Assembly (NCBI GenBank): GCA_004297235.1
Contig: SCUR01000134.1
Coordinates: forward strand, 1 to 12,023
Source of the DNA: Candidatus Manganitrophaceae bacterium
GTDB lineage: Bacteria > Nitrospirota > Nitrospiria > SBBL01 > Manganitrophaceae
Length of the DNA stretch: 12,023 bases
Direction of reading: 5' to 3'
A program made the translations under genes and the position numbers. Position 1 is the stretch's first letter. Each line of letters starts with the position of its first letter. Under the pieces are notes generated by a model. The model made no database searches. It had not been told where the DNA came from and worked only from the letters and a program-made list of their open reading frames with translations. Shown here piece after piece: positions 1 to 8,700 of this stretch.

Positions 1-1862
1 GTTTTGAGTTCACCGGTTTTACCATCGACGCCAAAGAGATGCTCAGCGCTTCGATTCCGATCGATGGAAAGAATCTCGAAAAGAAGAGCATCGATTTTGC
101 GATGGTCCATGGGCACGAGGCTTCTTATCAGGAGAACCGGGTCTTTGAAGAGAGTATGTTCTGGATGGGTGGCACCTCGGCGATTAAGGGGTTGCAGTTC
201 TTGAAGGCGGAGGGGATTCCAATCGTCGAGCTCACCCCGCATCAGATCTATGCAAACCCCAATCTTCCGGAAGTCGTGCTCGACGACATCAACAACGCTT
301 TGAACATGGGGTGGAACGTGACGGTACCGGAGGAGATCGGGGATCTGCCTGCGGTTCCCTACATTAAGTATGACGCCAAAACCGGATCGGCCGGGTATAT
401 GATTGCAACCCTCGCCGGGGGACTGGCGCAGGAAATCACCCCGGTCGGGCATGAGACCGATCTCACCTTCATGAGGGATGTGTTTCAAGCGTCGCAAATT
501 CGGCTGACGCCGTCGTTTGTCTTTCCGGAGAGTCCTTATTCTCTCCCGTTGGGTCAATCTGTTCTGGTTGGATTTCAGGTTGTAGCGGATGGTCCAAGGG
601 AGACGCATCAAGAGTCATCCAGAACACTCTTGTTTGATACGGAGCGAACACATTATCGGCCGGGACGCTGGCCGATCTATGCGGTTTTGCCGGGAGAATA
701 TAAATTCAAATTTGATGGGAGGGATTTGTTTGTCTTGAATGTCTGGGGAATACTCGCAGAAGTGATTGATCAAGACGATCCGGAAAATTCGACATTCCAG
801 CCTCTTTCTAAGTCTAAGGCTGTCTATGGCGGTTCGATTCCCAAAACATCCGACAACCTTAGGCTCACCGTTCCTCTTCCTGCACTTGTTGCTGCGAGCG
901 TAACAGAATATCGATGGTCGGTCTCAGGGCTTGGCTCGGAAGCTTACTCCTCTCCCGGATCTTCTTCCGAATGGAATGTCGGAGAGATCAAGCCAATCCC
1001 AGGTGTATTGACGTTTACAGTAGACTTAACTTTCGCAAATGGGACGACAAGCCATGTTGCCAGGGATATCGAAGTCGGCATACGAACGGATGATATTGTT
1101 GTAATTGCTTGGATTGACGAGACCAAACCAAGGCAGACACTGAATACGCTTCAGGGTGTCAGTCCACAGTTATTGGGAACATTAAATACTTTGCTTCCAG
1201 GACTATGTCACCAGCAGTTACTAGACTGGCAAGTCGGGAGGCGCACAAGTATATTCAATGATATTGATCGCCAGTATGCGAATGCGTTCCTGGTTGCGAA
1301 CTCAGCCAATAACCAGCCTCCACGACCAGAAATCAACCCAGACATAGTCGAAGCAGGCGGAGACTTTAGGGCCTTCAATCGGTTCAAAGTCTCTTTGAAA
1401 GTAAAATCTGGAAAGATAGTTGAGCTAAAGGAAATTAATCCACGGCGCGCTATTGTAGGCCGCACGCCTGATCCGTGCAGGTTCTCAGATCCTATATTCA
1501 ACCAGGGCCCTTCAGAGGCTCGCCCGCATAACTTGAACAATAAGTTCGGAGTGACACGGCCCGGGACTCAAGCATTCAATTTGAACCAAGGCCGGATTGG
1601 CGAAGCCGGTCAAGCGGTGGATAGAACGTTGAATGCTTGTACAACTCCTAATTGTGAAGGTATTCCATATGGGCCAACAACGCCGTTTATTTGGTCAATA
1701 ATTCAATTTGATGTATTGGGAAATATGGTACCGCTGGTTCATCAAGCATTTCCCACATATTCTGTGTACAGAAACGGGATTCACATTGAAGATTTTACTC
1801 AGGAAGATCTTGAGTTATTCATTTCGAAGGATGAGACGTCTCAGATACGAGAGCTTCCTTGA
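1..1862 (+). CDS. C-terminal part of a large transglutaminase/Rhs-type secreted protein (5' end outside window)
   Basis: The reading frame is open from base 3 and in frame before the first ATG at 39, so the gene begins upstream; 619 codons are visible and it stops with TGA at 1860-1862. Bases about 100-432 encode a segment (GHEASYQENRVFE; later DAKTGSAGYMIATLAGGLAQ at 372-431) that I know from memory as the part following the transglutaminase-like domain in giant Rhs-type extracellular proteins; the transglutaminase core itself is not in view. About 440-1088 is beta-strand-rich and Ig-like. About 1089-1859 is a separate C-terminal module with DRQYANAF (1266-1289), FNRF (1374-1385), TPDPC (1464-1478) and FPTYSVYRNG (1749-1778). 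I have the impression of this module ending other large bacterial proteins, but cannot name it or give an activity. G+C drops from 35/60 at 181 to 19/60 at 1381. No Rhs YD repeats are seen. Function unknown; extracellular location inferred. Confidence 0.88.
   Translation, partial: FEFTGFTIDAKEMLSASIPIDGKNLEKKSIDFAMVHGHEASYQENRVFEESMFWMGGTSAIKGLQFLKAEGIPIVELTPHQIYANPNLPEVVLDDINNALNMGWNVTVPEEIGDLPAVPYIKYDAKTGSAGYMIATLAGGLAQEITPVGHETDLTFMRDVFQASQIRLTPSFVFPESPYSLPLGQSVLVGFQVVADGPRETHQESSRTLLFDTERTHYRPGRWPIYAVLPGEYKFKFDGRDLFVLNVWGILAEVIDQDDPENSTFQPLSKSKAVYGGSIPKTSDNLRLTVPLPALVAASVTEYRWSVSGLGSEAYSSPGSSSEWNVGEIKPIPGVLTFTVDLTFANGTTSHVARDIEVGIRTDDIVVIAWIDETKPRQTLNTLQGVSPQLLGTLNTLLPGLCHQQLLDWQVGRRTSIFNDIDRQYANAFLVANSANNQPPRPEINPDIVEAGGDFRAFNRFKVSLKVKSGKIVELKEINPRRAIVGRTPDPCRFSDPIFNQGPSEARPHNLNNKFGVTRPGTQAFNLNQGRIGEAGQAVDRTLNACTTPNCEGIPYGPTTPFIWSIIQFDVLGNMVPLVHQAFPTYSVYRNGIHIEDFTQEDLELFISKDETSQIRELP
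1089..1859 (+). other. Unnamed C-terminal module of the first protein
   Basis: About 257 residues, from a hydrophobic strand ending in AWID to the stop. Landmarks in order are DRQYANAF, PPRPEINP, FNRF, TPDPC, an Asn-rich patch around 1530-1620, GPTTPFIWSIIQFD (about 1668-1710) and FPTYSVYRNG. It has few repeats and looks globular, unlike the Ig-like part before it. Cysteines are present (for example in TPDPC and near CTTPNC), which suits an oxidising compartment. I see no known nuclease, protease or ADP-ribosyltransferase motif. Module boundaries are approximate. Confidence 0.5.
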
Positions 1863-1871
1863 TAGGAATAT

Positions 1872-2690
1872 ATGAAGGAGAGATCGTTGAACATGAATTT
1901 AGCGTTTGGATCAGTACTGAGCTTGGTTGTTTTGCTTCAGGGGTCGTGGGGCCACTCTCAAGAAGTGATATCAGAAGGAATGGTTGAAAAGAAAAAGGGC
2001 TCGGTAGTCGAAGAAAAACGAGACCAGAATAAGCGATCTATCCATGACCTTCTTGGTAGTTTACAGAAGGGGGATAAAGATGCTGTTATCCTACTAAAGG
2101 ATGCCTTTAAACAGTCTCTTGATAAAGAAGAAAAACAACAGATAGCGTCTGCATTATTGAGGGCTGGGATAAGAGATGAGCAGTACTTTGATTTTTTAAT
2201 CCAACATGTAAAAAAGGTAATCGAAAGTGATATTCCATTTCCCCCGCGCGTCTTAGATGAAAAAGGAAACGCGAAATATACCCCCGCATTTCTGGCATGG
2301 TGTGAAGAACATAAGGTTGAACCTGAGACAGCAGTTAAATATTTGGTCTCTACTTTCCCGAAAGATGTAATGTATCTGGCAGATTCTGTCGATCCCCGGG
2401 CCTTCGATATTCTGCTAAAAGCACTTGATTCAAACAATTACATTGTTGCGATTGCTGCTGCTAAAGGCCTTGCAAGGCTTCAAGATAAACGTGCAGTTCA
2501 ACCGATAATAAAAAGATTCAAACGATTTCCACCTGATGGTTTGGAGCTCGTTGTACCGATCCTACTCTATTTTAATAATCCTGAGGCAGAGGCCGGAGCA
2601 GAGGAGCTCATACACGACACAGAAAAGCTCCGTCGACTTCGAAAAAGTATTGCAGAGCATGGTTTTGGCCCTTTTTTGGGTTTTGAGTAA
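1872..2690 (+). CDS. Exported HEAT-repeat (alpha-solenoid) protein
   Basis: 272 codons from ATG 1872 to TAA 2688-2690. Residues 1-30 form a signal peptide: Lys2 and Arg4, then a hydrophobic stretch of about 15 residues, with likely cleavage after the His-Ser-Gln area. A highly charged Lys/Glu segment follows (about 35-60), then amphipathic helices (about 55-110). Residues about 176-250 are HEAT-like: helix pairs carrying ALDSNNYIVAIAAAKGLARL and a matching following pair, the PBS-lyase/HEAT pattern. Such solenoids are binding scaffolds and no enzyme motif is present. Likely location is the periplasm or outside. It begins 9 bases after the stop of the previous gene, so co-transcription and possibly translational coupling are likely. 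Its G+C is low (20/60 at 2101, 21/60 at 2161) compared with both flanks. The start could instead be TTG 1887 or ATG 1893. The partner is unknown; the preceding protein is the obvious candidate. Confidence 0.88.
   Translation: MKERSLNMNLAFGSVLSLVVLLQGSWGHSQEVISEGMVEKKKGSVVEEKRDQNKRSIHDLLGSLQKGDKDAVILLKDAFKQSLDKEEKQQIASALLRAGIRDEQYFDFLIQHVKKVIESDIPFPPRVLDEKGNAKYTPAFLAWCEEHKVEPETAVKYLVSTFPKDVMYLADSVDPRAFDILLKALDSNNYIVAIAAAKGLARLQDKRAVQPIIKRFKRFPPDGLELVVPILLYFNNPEAEAGAEELIHDTEKLRRLRKSIAEHGFGPFLGFE
1875..1880 (+). promoter_or_regulatory. Ribosome binding site AAGGAG inside the annotated 5' end of the HEAT gene
   Basis: The best Shine-Dalgarno match near this gene lies just downstream of ATG 1872. 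It is 6 bases before an in-frame TTG (1887-1889) and 12 bases before an in-frame ATG (1893-1895). ATG 1872 has only a weak AGGA (1864-1867) 4 bases ahead. The TTG start would shorten the protein by five residues and remove Lys2 and Arg4, leaving a signal peptide without a positive N-region; this favours ATG 1872 on protein grounds and TTG 1887 on ribosome-site grounds. Confidence 0.5.
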
Positions 2691-2785
2691 GCGAACACTG
2701 TACCAAGCATGGGAAGTGCCGGAAGGACCGTTCGTGTAATTCATTAACATAACTTTACATTGTTGTTCGGTCTGAGGAACCAAAA
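2691..2785 (+). other. Intergenic gap of 95 bases between the HEAT gene and the giant gene
   Basis: I find no hairpin followed by a T-run, so no intrinsic terminator. The segment 2740-2762 is AT-rich and could contain a promoter, but I see no convincing -35/-10 pair. The only clear element is the ribosome site at 2774-2779. Read-through from the upstream genes is therefore plausible but not shown. Confidence 0.5.
2774..2779 (+). promoter_or_regulatory. Ribosome binding site GAGGAA for the giant gene
   Basis: GAGGAA is followed by 6 bases (CCAAAA) and ATG at 2786. The same frame has a TAA at 2750-2752 and no ATG, GTG or TTG between that stop and 2786, so this start is fixed by the sequence. 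Confidence 0.8.
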
Positions 2786-5700
2786 ATGAAACTGAGAAGG
2801 CGAAGCGCTTCCCTGGTTGTGAAGGTTTCCCTCACCTCCCTTTTGCTCTTGTGTATCGCGACGTTTGCTTTTGCCCAAAATACTGCTGTCATTAATGGCT
2901 CTTCCTGGCTCAAAACCCACCAAAACCCCGACGGTAGCTGGGGAGACCTCAGCCGTTTGCGGGATACCACCACTGTCTTAGATACTTACAAATTTCTCGG
3001 AGAGTCCGGGGCATTCTATCAGAATGCCGTCGGATGGACCGGGGGCGTCTCGATTGAAAGCAACGATTATATTGCGAGAAGGGTTGTTTCTCTCTTTGGA
3101 ACCGGTGCGGATGTGGTTCCCCAGATCCAGCGGTTGATTTCGTATCAGAATCCGGATGGGGGATGGGGCTATCTCCAGGGGTACGGAAGCGATCCGTATG
3201 ACACCGCGACGGTTTTAAACGCCTTGAGAGGCGTCGGATTTCAGGATTCGTCCGCAATCTTAAAGTCCGTTTCCTATCTTCTATCAAAACAGAATGCAGA
3301 CGGTAGTTGGAGTTTTCTTGCAGACGCCCCGGGAGATGTTGCTACGACCGCGCCCGTTCTGGTCGCATTAAGGAACCATGCTGAGCCAACGACAGCGGCG
3401 ACTGCGATTGAGAATGGGACCGCCTGGCTCAAAACCAAACAGAATCTGGATGGCGGATTTGGAAGCTCACCCTCCAGCGTTTCCAATACCGTGATTGCCC
3501 TTATGGCGCTCGCCGAAACGGGTCGGTTGCAAGTCGGCCTCGTGGACAGCGCCGTCAATTATCTCTCAACAACCCAGAATCCAGATGGAAGCTGGAATCA
3601 GGACCCGTATGAAACGGCCGTTGCGGTAAGGACCTTTGCCGGTCTGAAACCGAACCTCGCCGTCGCCCTCTTCGATCTAGAAGCTCCCGCCCGCGTCAAG
3701 AGCGGGGAGGTTCCCACAATAAAAATAACCGTTCGTAACCTCGGCTTCAAAACAGCCAATAATATTCCAGTCCAATTCCTGATTGAATCACCCTCACACG
3801 AGATCACTCAGCTCGGTTCCACGCAAATCATCGCAAGCCTTGCTGTGGGATCGTCGGCGACAGTTCAAGTCGATTTTGATACGCGGGAAAAACAGGGTTC
3901 ATACGCCATTATCGCAAAGGCCGATCCCGACAATTCGATTGCTGAACTGACGGAAGTGGACAACCAAACGGCCAAGCAAGTGAGCATCGCACCTGTTCCA
4001 GATCTGGTGATGACAGATGCAAACATCACTGTTGTCCCGAACTCCGCCCGTATCGGGGAGGATGTTGCGATCACGGCAACCGTATCGAACCAGGGGATCG
4101 CCCCTGCCGTTAACGTGAATGTCGCGTATTACTATGATGTGATATCGAGCGCGAACCTAATCGGAACCAGCGTGATCCCATTGTTGGATCCGGGGCAGAC
4201 CGATTCGCGGCAAGTGATCTGGAAAGCCAATAAGGTCGGTCCCAACATCCCCCTGTATGTCGTCGTCGATCCTCAAATCAAAATAGAAGAGCTGACCCGA
4301 AGCAATAATCAGGGCTCAAAGCAGATCGAGATCGCCTCCGTCACCGAGCCGAACCTGACGGTTTCCTATCAGGATATTTCGTTTACGCCGACGGTCGCAG
4401 CCCAGGGCGGCTCCGTCGAGATCTCATCTCTGATTAAAAATGAAGGATTCTCCACGGCCAATTCGGTCGAGGTCCAATTCTACAGCGGCCTTCCCGGGGA
4501 GGGAGGGATTCTTCTCGGCAGCCAAACAATCCCATCGATTGCACCCGCCGCGTCGGCAACGAGTCTGTTTCACTGGGCCGATATTCCAGAATCGGGCGAG
4601 AGAATGGTTTATGTCAAGGTGGACCCATCAAATAACATCCAGGAGTTTGACGAAGGAGACAATGAGGCCTTTACTGCTTTGAGGATTTTGACCCTTCCGG
4701 ACCTGTCCCTCTCCAATAACTCCATCTCCTTCACTCCCCCCGCGCCCAAAGAGGGGGACCTTGTTTCAATCCAGGTCACCGTTCAAAACAGTGGTGAGCA
4801 ATCGGCATCGGCGGTGCCGGTCCGGGCTTACGAAGGAAGCACGCTGATCGGCTCAGAGGTGATCGCGTCGATACCGGGGCATTCGCAAGGTTCGGCCTCG
4901 TTCCAATACAACACCGCTTCAAAGACCGGCTCCCACCTTATTACTGTGGCGGTCGACCCCGACAATTCAATCCCGGAGCAGAGCAAGCAGAACAATCGGG
5001 CGGCCCGGACCTTCGGAGTACAGAATGCGAATCTCTGGCTGACCGAAGCGGCTATCTCACCAAATGGAGATGGCGTCAAAGAGAGCACCCAATTCTTTTT
5101 CCGCCTGGCGGCGTCCCAGACGGTCAAGGTCGTTATATCGAATGAAAAGGGAAAAGCCGTCCGGACCTTCAGCGGATCGGACTTGGAGAATATCACGGCC
5201 GGGAACATTACCTGGGACGGACTGGATGATCAGGGACGGGTGGTTGGAGACGGCGTTCATCAGATCGAGATTCAGGATGCAAACGGCCGCAGCGTGGGAG
5301 GCTTGCCGGTCGTTGTCGATACCAATCGGTCCCCGCTAATCAAGGCGCTCGGCACCCCTTATCTCCTGAACCAGAATATCACCTGCGGCTCCCTCGGGTT
5401 TTCCAACACAATCTGGAAGTGGTTTCCGGACGAGAGCGGTTTTCTCGTCAATATTTCTTTTCCGGATAGAAGCATCCCTGAATATCCCACCGGCTTATAT
5501 TCGGTGTCTACGGACGGAGTCGATATTCAAAGGTTGATTCCCATGGAGTGGAGTCAGGGAACCGATCCGACCTATGACTATTATATTCTCGACAATGATC
5601 TCTCTCCGGACGGGGAGAAGGTTGCTTTCATCTTAGGGAAGGAAGACAGAATCAGGTTCCGAGGCGTCAGCTCGCAACTCTGGGTGGTCGATCGGGATGG

Positions 5701-8700
5701 AACGAACCTGACTTTAATTGATTCGTACGATTTGCCCCGACGAGATGTGATCAGAGAACTGAAATGGTCCCCGGATAGCCGATCGATTGCTTACACCCTT
5801 TTTAACGGGGAACTCTGGGGCATCAAAGCGGACGGCACCGGAAAGACCAAGATCGATGAGGGGGGTTCTTTCGACGAACTGAATTGGACCCCCGACAGCC
5901 AAAAGCTGGTCTATTCTTTCTTTCCCGATATATTCAGTGTAGAGAGGATCACCCGCTCCGATCTCTCCGGGAACAAGCAGCTTCTCATCGAAACAGAGGG
6001 GTTCATCAATTTCCTTACGATCATCAATCAAGCGCAGGTCCTTGTCGGAGAATATGATCCCGAAACCGAAGCCGATCGGGTCTGGCTGATTGATGAAAAC
6101 GGGGAGAAGAAGCGCTTTGACACATATGAGGTCAGCGTAGCGCCCAATCGCCAGGCCTTTGCCTTTGTGACCGGGACGCAGACCGAAGGAACGATCCAGA
6201 TTTCCAACCTTCAAGGGAATGTCTCATCCATTAAGGTCCTCCGGTCCACGGAGCCTTTCTCCGTGCTCAGTGTGGGGGATCTTCTCTGGTCCCCCGATTC
6301 CGCGAGGATTGCGTTTACTTACCAGAGCGTCTGTTCCGGGGAAGGTCTTTGCCCCACTTTCGAACTGAGTCCGCTCCGACTGGTCCTCATCGATATCAAG
6401 ACACGAGAGCAGGTTTCTTTTGAGCCTCGATTTGATTCCAATGACTTTACCGACAACACCTTTTCTCTGGTCAGATGGCTCTCAGACGGTTCTATTTTCG
6501 GGAAGACCTACGGCAACTATTATCTGATCGATTCCGGCACGGGGGAGGTCTTTCCGGTGATCCCCTCCGGGGGAGGCACATTTGACGAGAGAGCCAGCGG
6601 CGGAAGAGAAAGACCCCTCTCTCCCCACGAGCGGTATCTGATTTATTTCCGAAATGTTGATCCTTTAAGCTCCTGCGACCAGAGGGCCTATTCCGATGTG
6701 TGGGCGATCAGCTCCTTGTTGAATTTGACCGCGGATCTTCGGGCGGTGAAGGGAGGCTCGGCCGTCGTGTTAAGCGGGGTTGCCGCCGATTTGAATTTTG
6801 AGAGCTATCAACTCGAATACGCCGACATCAAACAGCCCAACATCTGGAACCTTATCGCCCCCCCTTCCGACACGCCGGTAAGCAATGGTGTCATGACGAC
6901 ATGGGTTCCCCCCCACGAAGGAACCTTCTATGTCCGGTTGTCCGTCTCGGATCGGGCGGGAAATGTAGCGACCTCTCGGAAGCGGATCTCGTGGGGTCTC
7001 TCCGCCAGCATTACAAACCTTTACAAAACGCTCGATCTTTTTTCTCCCAACGGAGATGGTGTGAAGGATACGGTCGAGCTTCATTACAAGGTGCTTGAGC
7101 CGGTTCACCTGAACGCGACCGTCCTGGACGAAAACGATCGGCCGGTCAAAACGTTCGCCCGAAATTATACGGCTCCGACGGATGATTTCATCGCCTGGGA
7201 TGGAAGAGATGAGAGCGGACATCTCGTTCCGGAAGGAAAATATTCGTTCAAGGTTTTCGATTATCAGTTTTTTATGGAAATTGACGTGACTTCCCCCGAG
7301 GTCGGCGTGAAATGGGGCGCTCCGAAGATGGCGAAAGTCGACTGCGCCGATCCGAGAGGACTGAATCCTCCCTTTTTCCGCCAGATCTTAGCCCATTCTC
7401 TGGATGCGCATCTGAGACAGTGGCGGATAGAAGTCTTCGATCCTCGTTCAAGCAATGCGGAATGGGAATGGGTGACCACAGGAAATCACCCGCTGGGCTT
7501 AAAGGATCCCGGAACCGGTGACATCAGCGAAGCGGGTGTCGGTCGATGCCGTTATATGGAAGAGGTCACCGGAAAGCAGTATAGAATCATTGCGGAAGAT
7601 CTTGCGGGAAATCACAGCGCTGCGATCTTCACCTCTCCGGAGCTGATTATCATCGATATATTCGATATAACGTCCGTAAAGGATTCAAGCAACCATGTAT
7701 TAACGCTGAGGGTCGGGGAGAGCGTGATACGGCCGGTGGACCGGGTCACGCTTCAGTATACGAGGACGAGTGACTGGTTGAATGATATTCGTGCCGGAAA
7801 TTGGTTGGACGGGTCCGTCATCCATAACGAGAGTAACCGTATTTCGGAGTACTTTTCCTTCGATTGGAACCATCTTGCAATTACCGTATTACCGGTCGCG
7901 GTACGGCTCAAGGTGATCGATGATGCGGGCGCCGAATTCTATACCGGTTGGATCGCCTTGCATGGGGATGGTGATGGAATTGCACTGACAAAGATTGACC
8001 CCCCTTCGCAAGAGGATCTGAACCACTACCGGTTCCAAGGAGCGCATTCGATCCGAGGCCAAGGCGGAGTTCTGCAGTTGCAGATTGCTCCGGCCAAAAC
8101 ATCCAATTGGAAGACGGTCAACACGCAATCGCTCCCCGCGCCCGGACTCTTTGAAGTGAAGATAGATAAAAGTTTGTTGGAGCCCTGCAAACTATATGAA
8201 GCGCGATTCGTGGTCATCTTGCCGGGCGGGACTGTGAGGGAGAGCAATGATGAGGAGTTTGCCGCTCCTTGCCTGCTTCTTTCGAGTGTCAGTATCGATT
8301 CCTTGCTTTGTAATACCGCATCGGGAAAAGTAAAAATAAGCGCCGTTCCGATCCTGGTCGGTTATGAACTGCAGGAGCTTATCGTTCATGTCCAATCCCC
8401 GAATGGGAGCACCATCGATCTATTGAGAGTCGCTCAACCGATCTTGGGGAGGGAATACTCCACGGTTTTTGATAACACGTCGCTCCCGACGGGGAGCCAG
8501 CAACTGGTCGGCAGCTTGAAATATAAAAAAGTCGATCCGGTCACAGGAGCTGTCTCGTTGAGCGAACTCACCGCCGTCGAAACGCTTTTGATCGACCGGA
8601 CGCTTCCGACAGGAAGGATGACCTATCCCGTCCACACCCAAAAGCTCTGCCCTACCACGATCTCCTCCCCGGAGGGGGATTGGCTGGCCGTCCCGATCGA

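Noticed and set aside
1958..2437. Minus-strand open frame of 159 codons
   Set aside because: Antisense to the HEAT gene; rich in Ser, Phe and Cys as expected for the reverse of a Lys/Glu-rich gene.
2536..2739. Plus-strand open frame of 67 codons overlapping the end of the HEAT gene
   Set aside because: Out of frame with HEAT helices that continue to 2690; no ribosome site and no recognisable product.
2691..2785. Transcription terminator or promoter between the HEAT gene and the giant gene
   Set aside because: No stem with T-run. The only inverted repeat found (GTTC/GAAC around 2764-2780) is 4 bases long, and no convincing -35/-10 pair is visible.
2786..2875. Twin-arginine or lipoprotein signal on the giant protein
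   Set aside because: RRRSASL lacks the usual xRRxFLK pattern, and Cys23 sits in LLLLC, which does not fit a lipobox; cleavage after Ala-Phe-Ala30 is a better fit.
5714..6214. Minus-strand open frame of 166 codons
   Set aside because: Antisense to the propeller region with its WSPD motifs; no ribosome site and no family resemblance.
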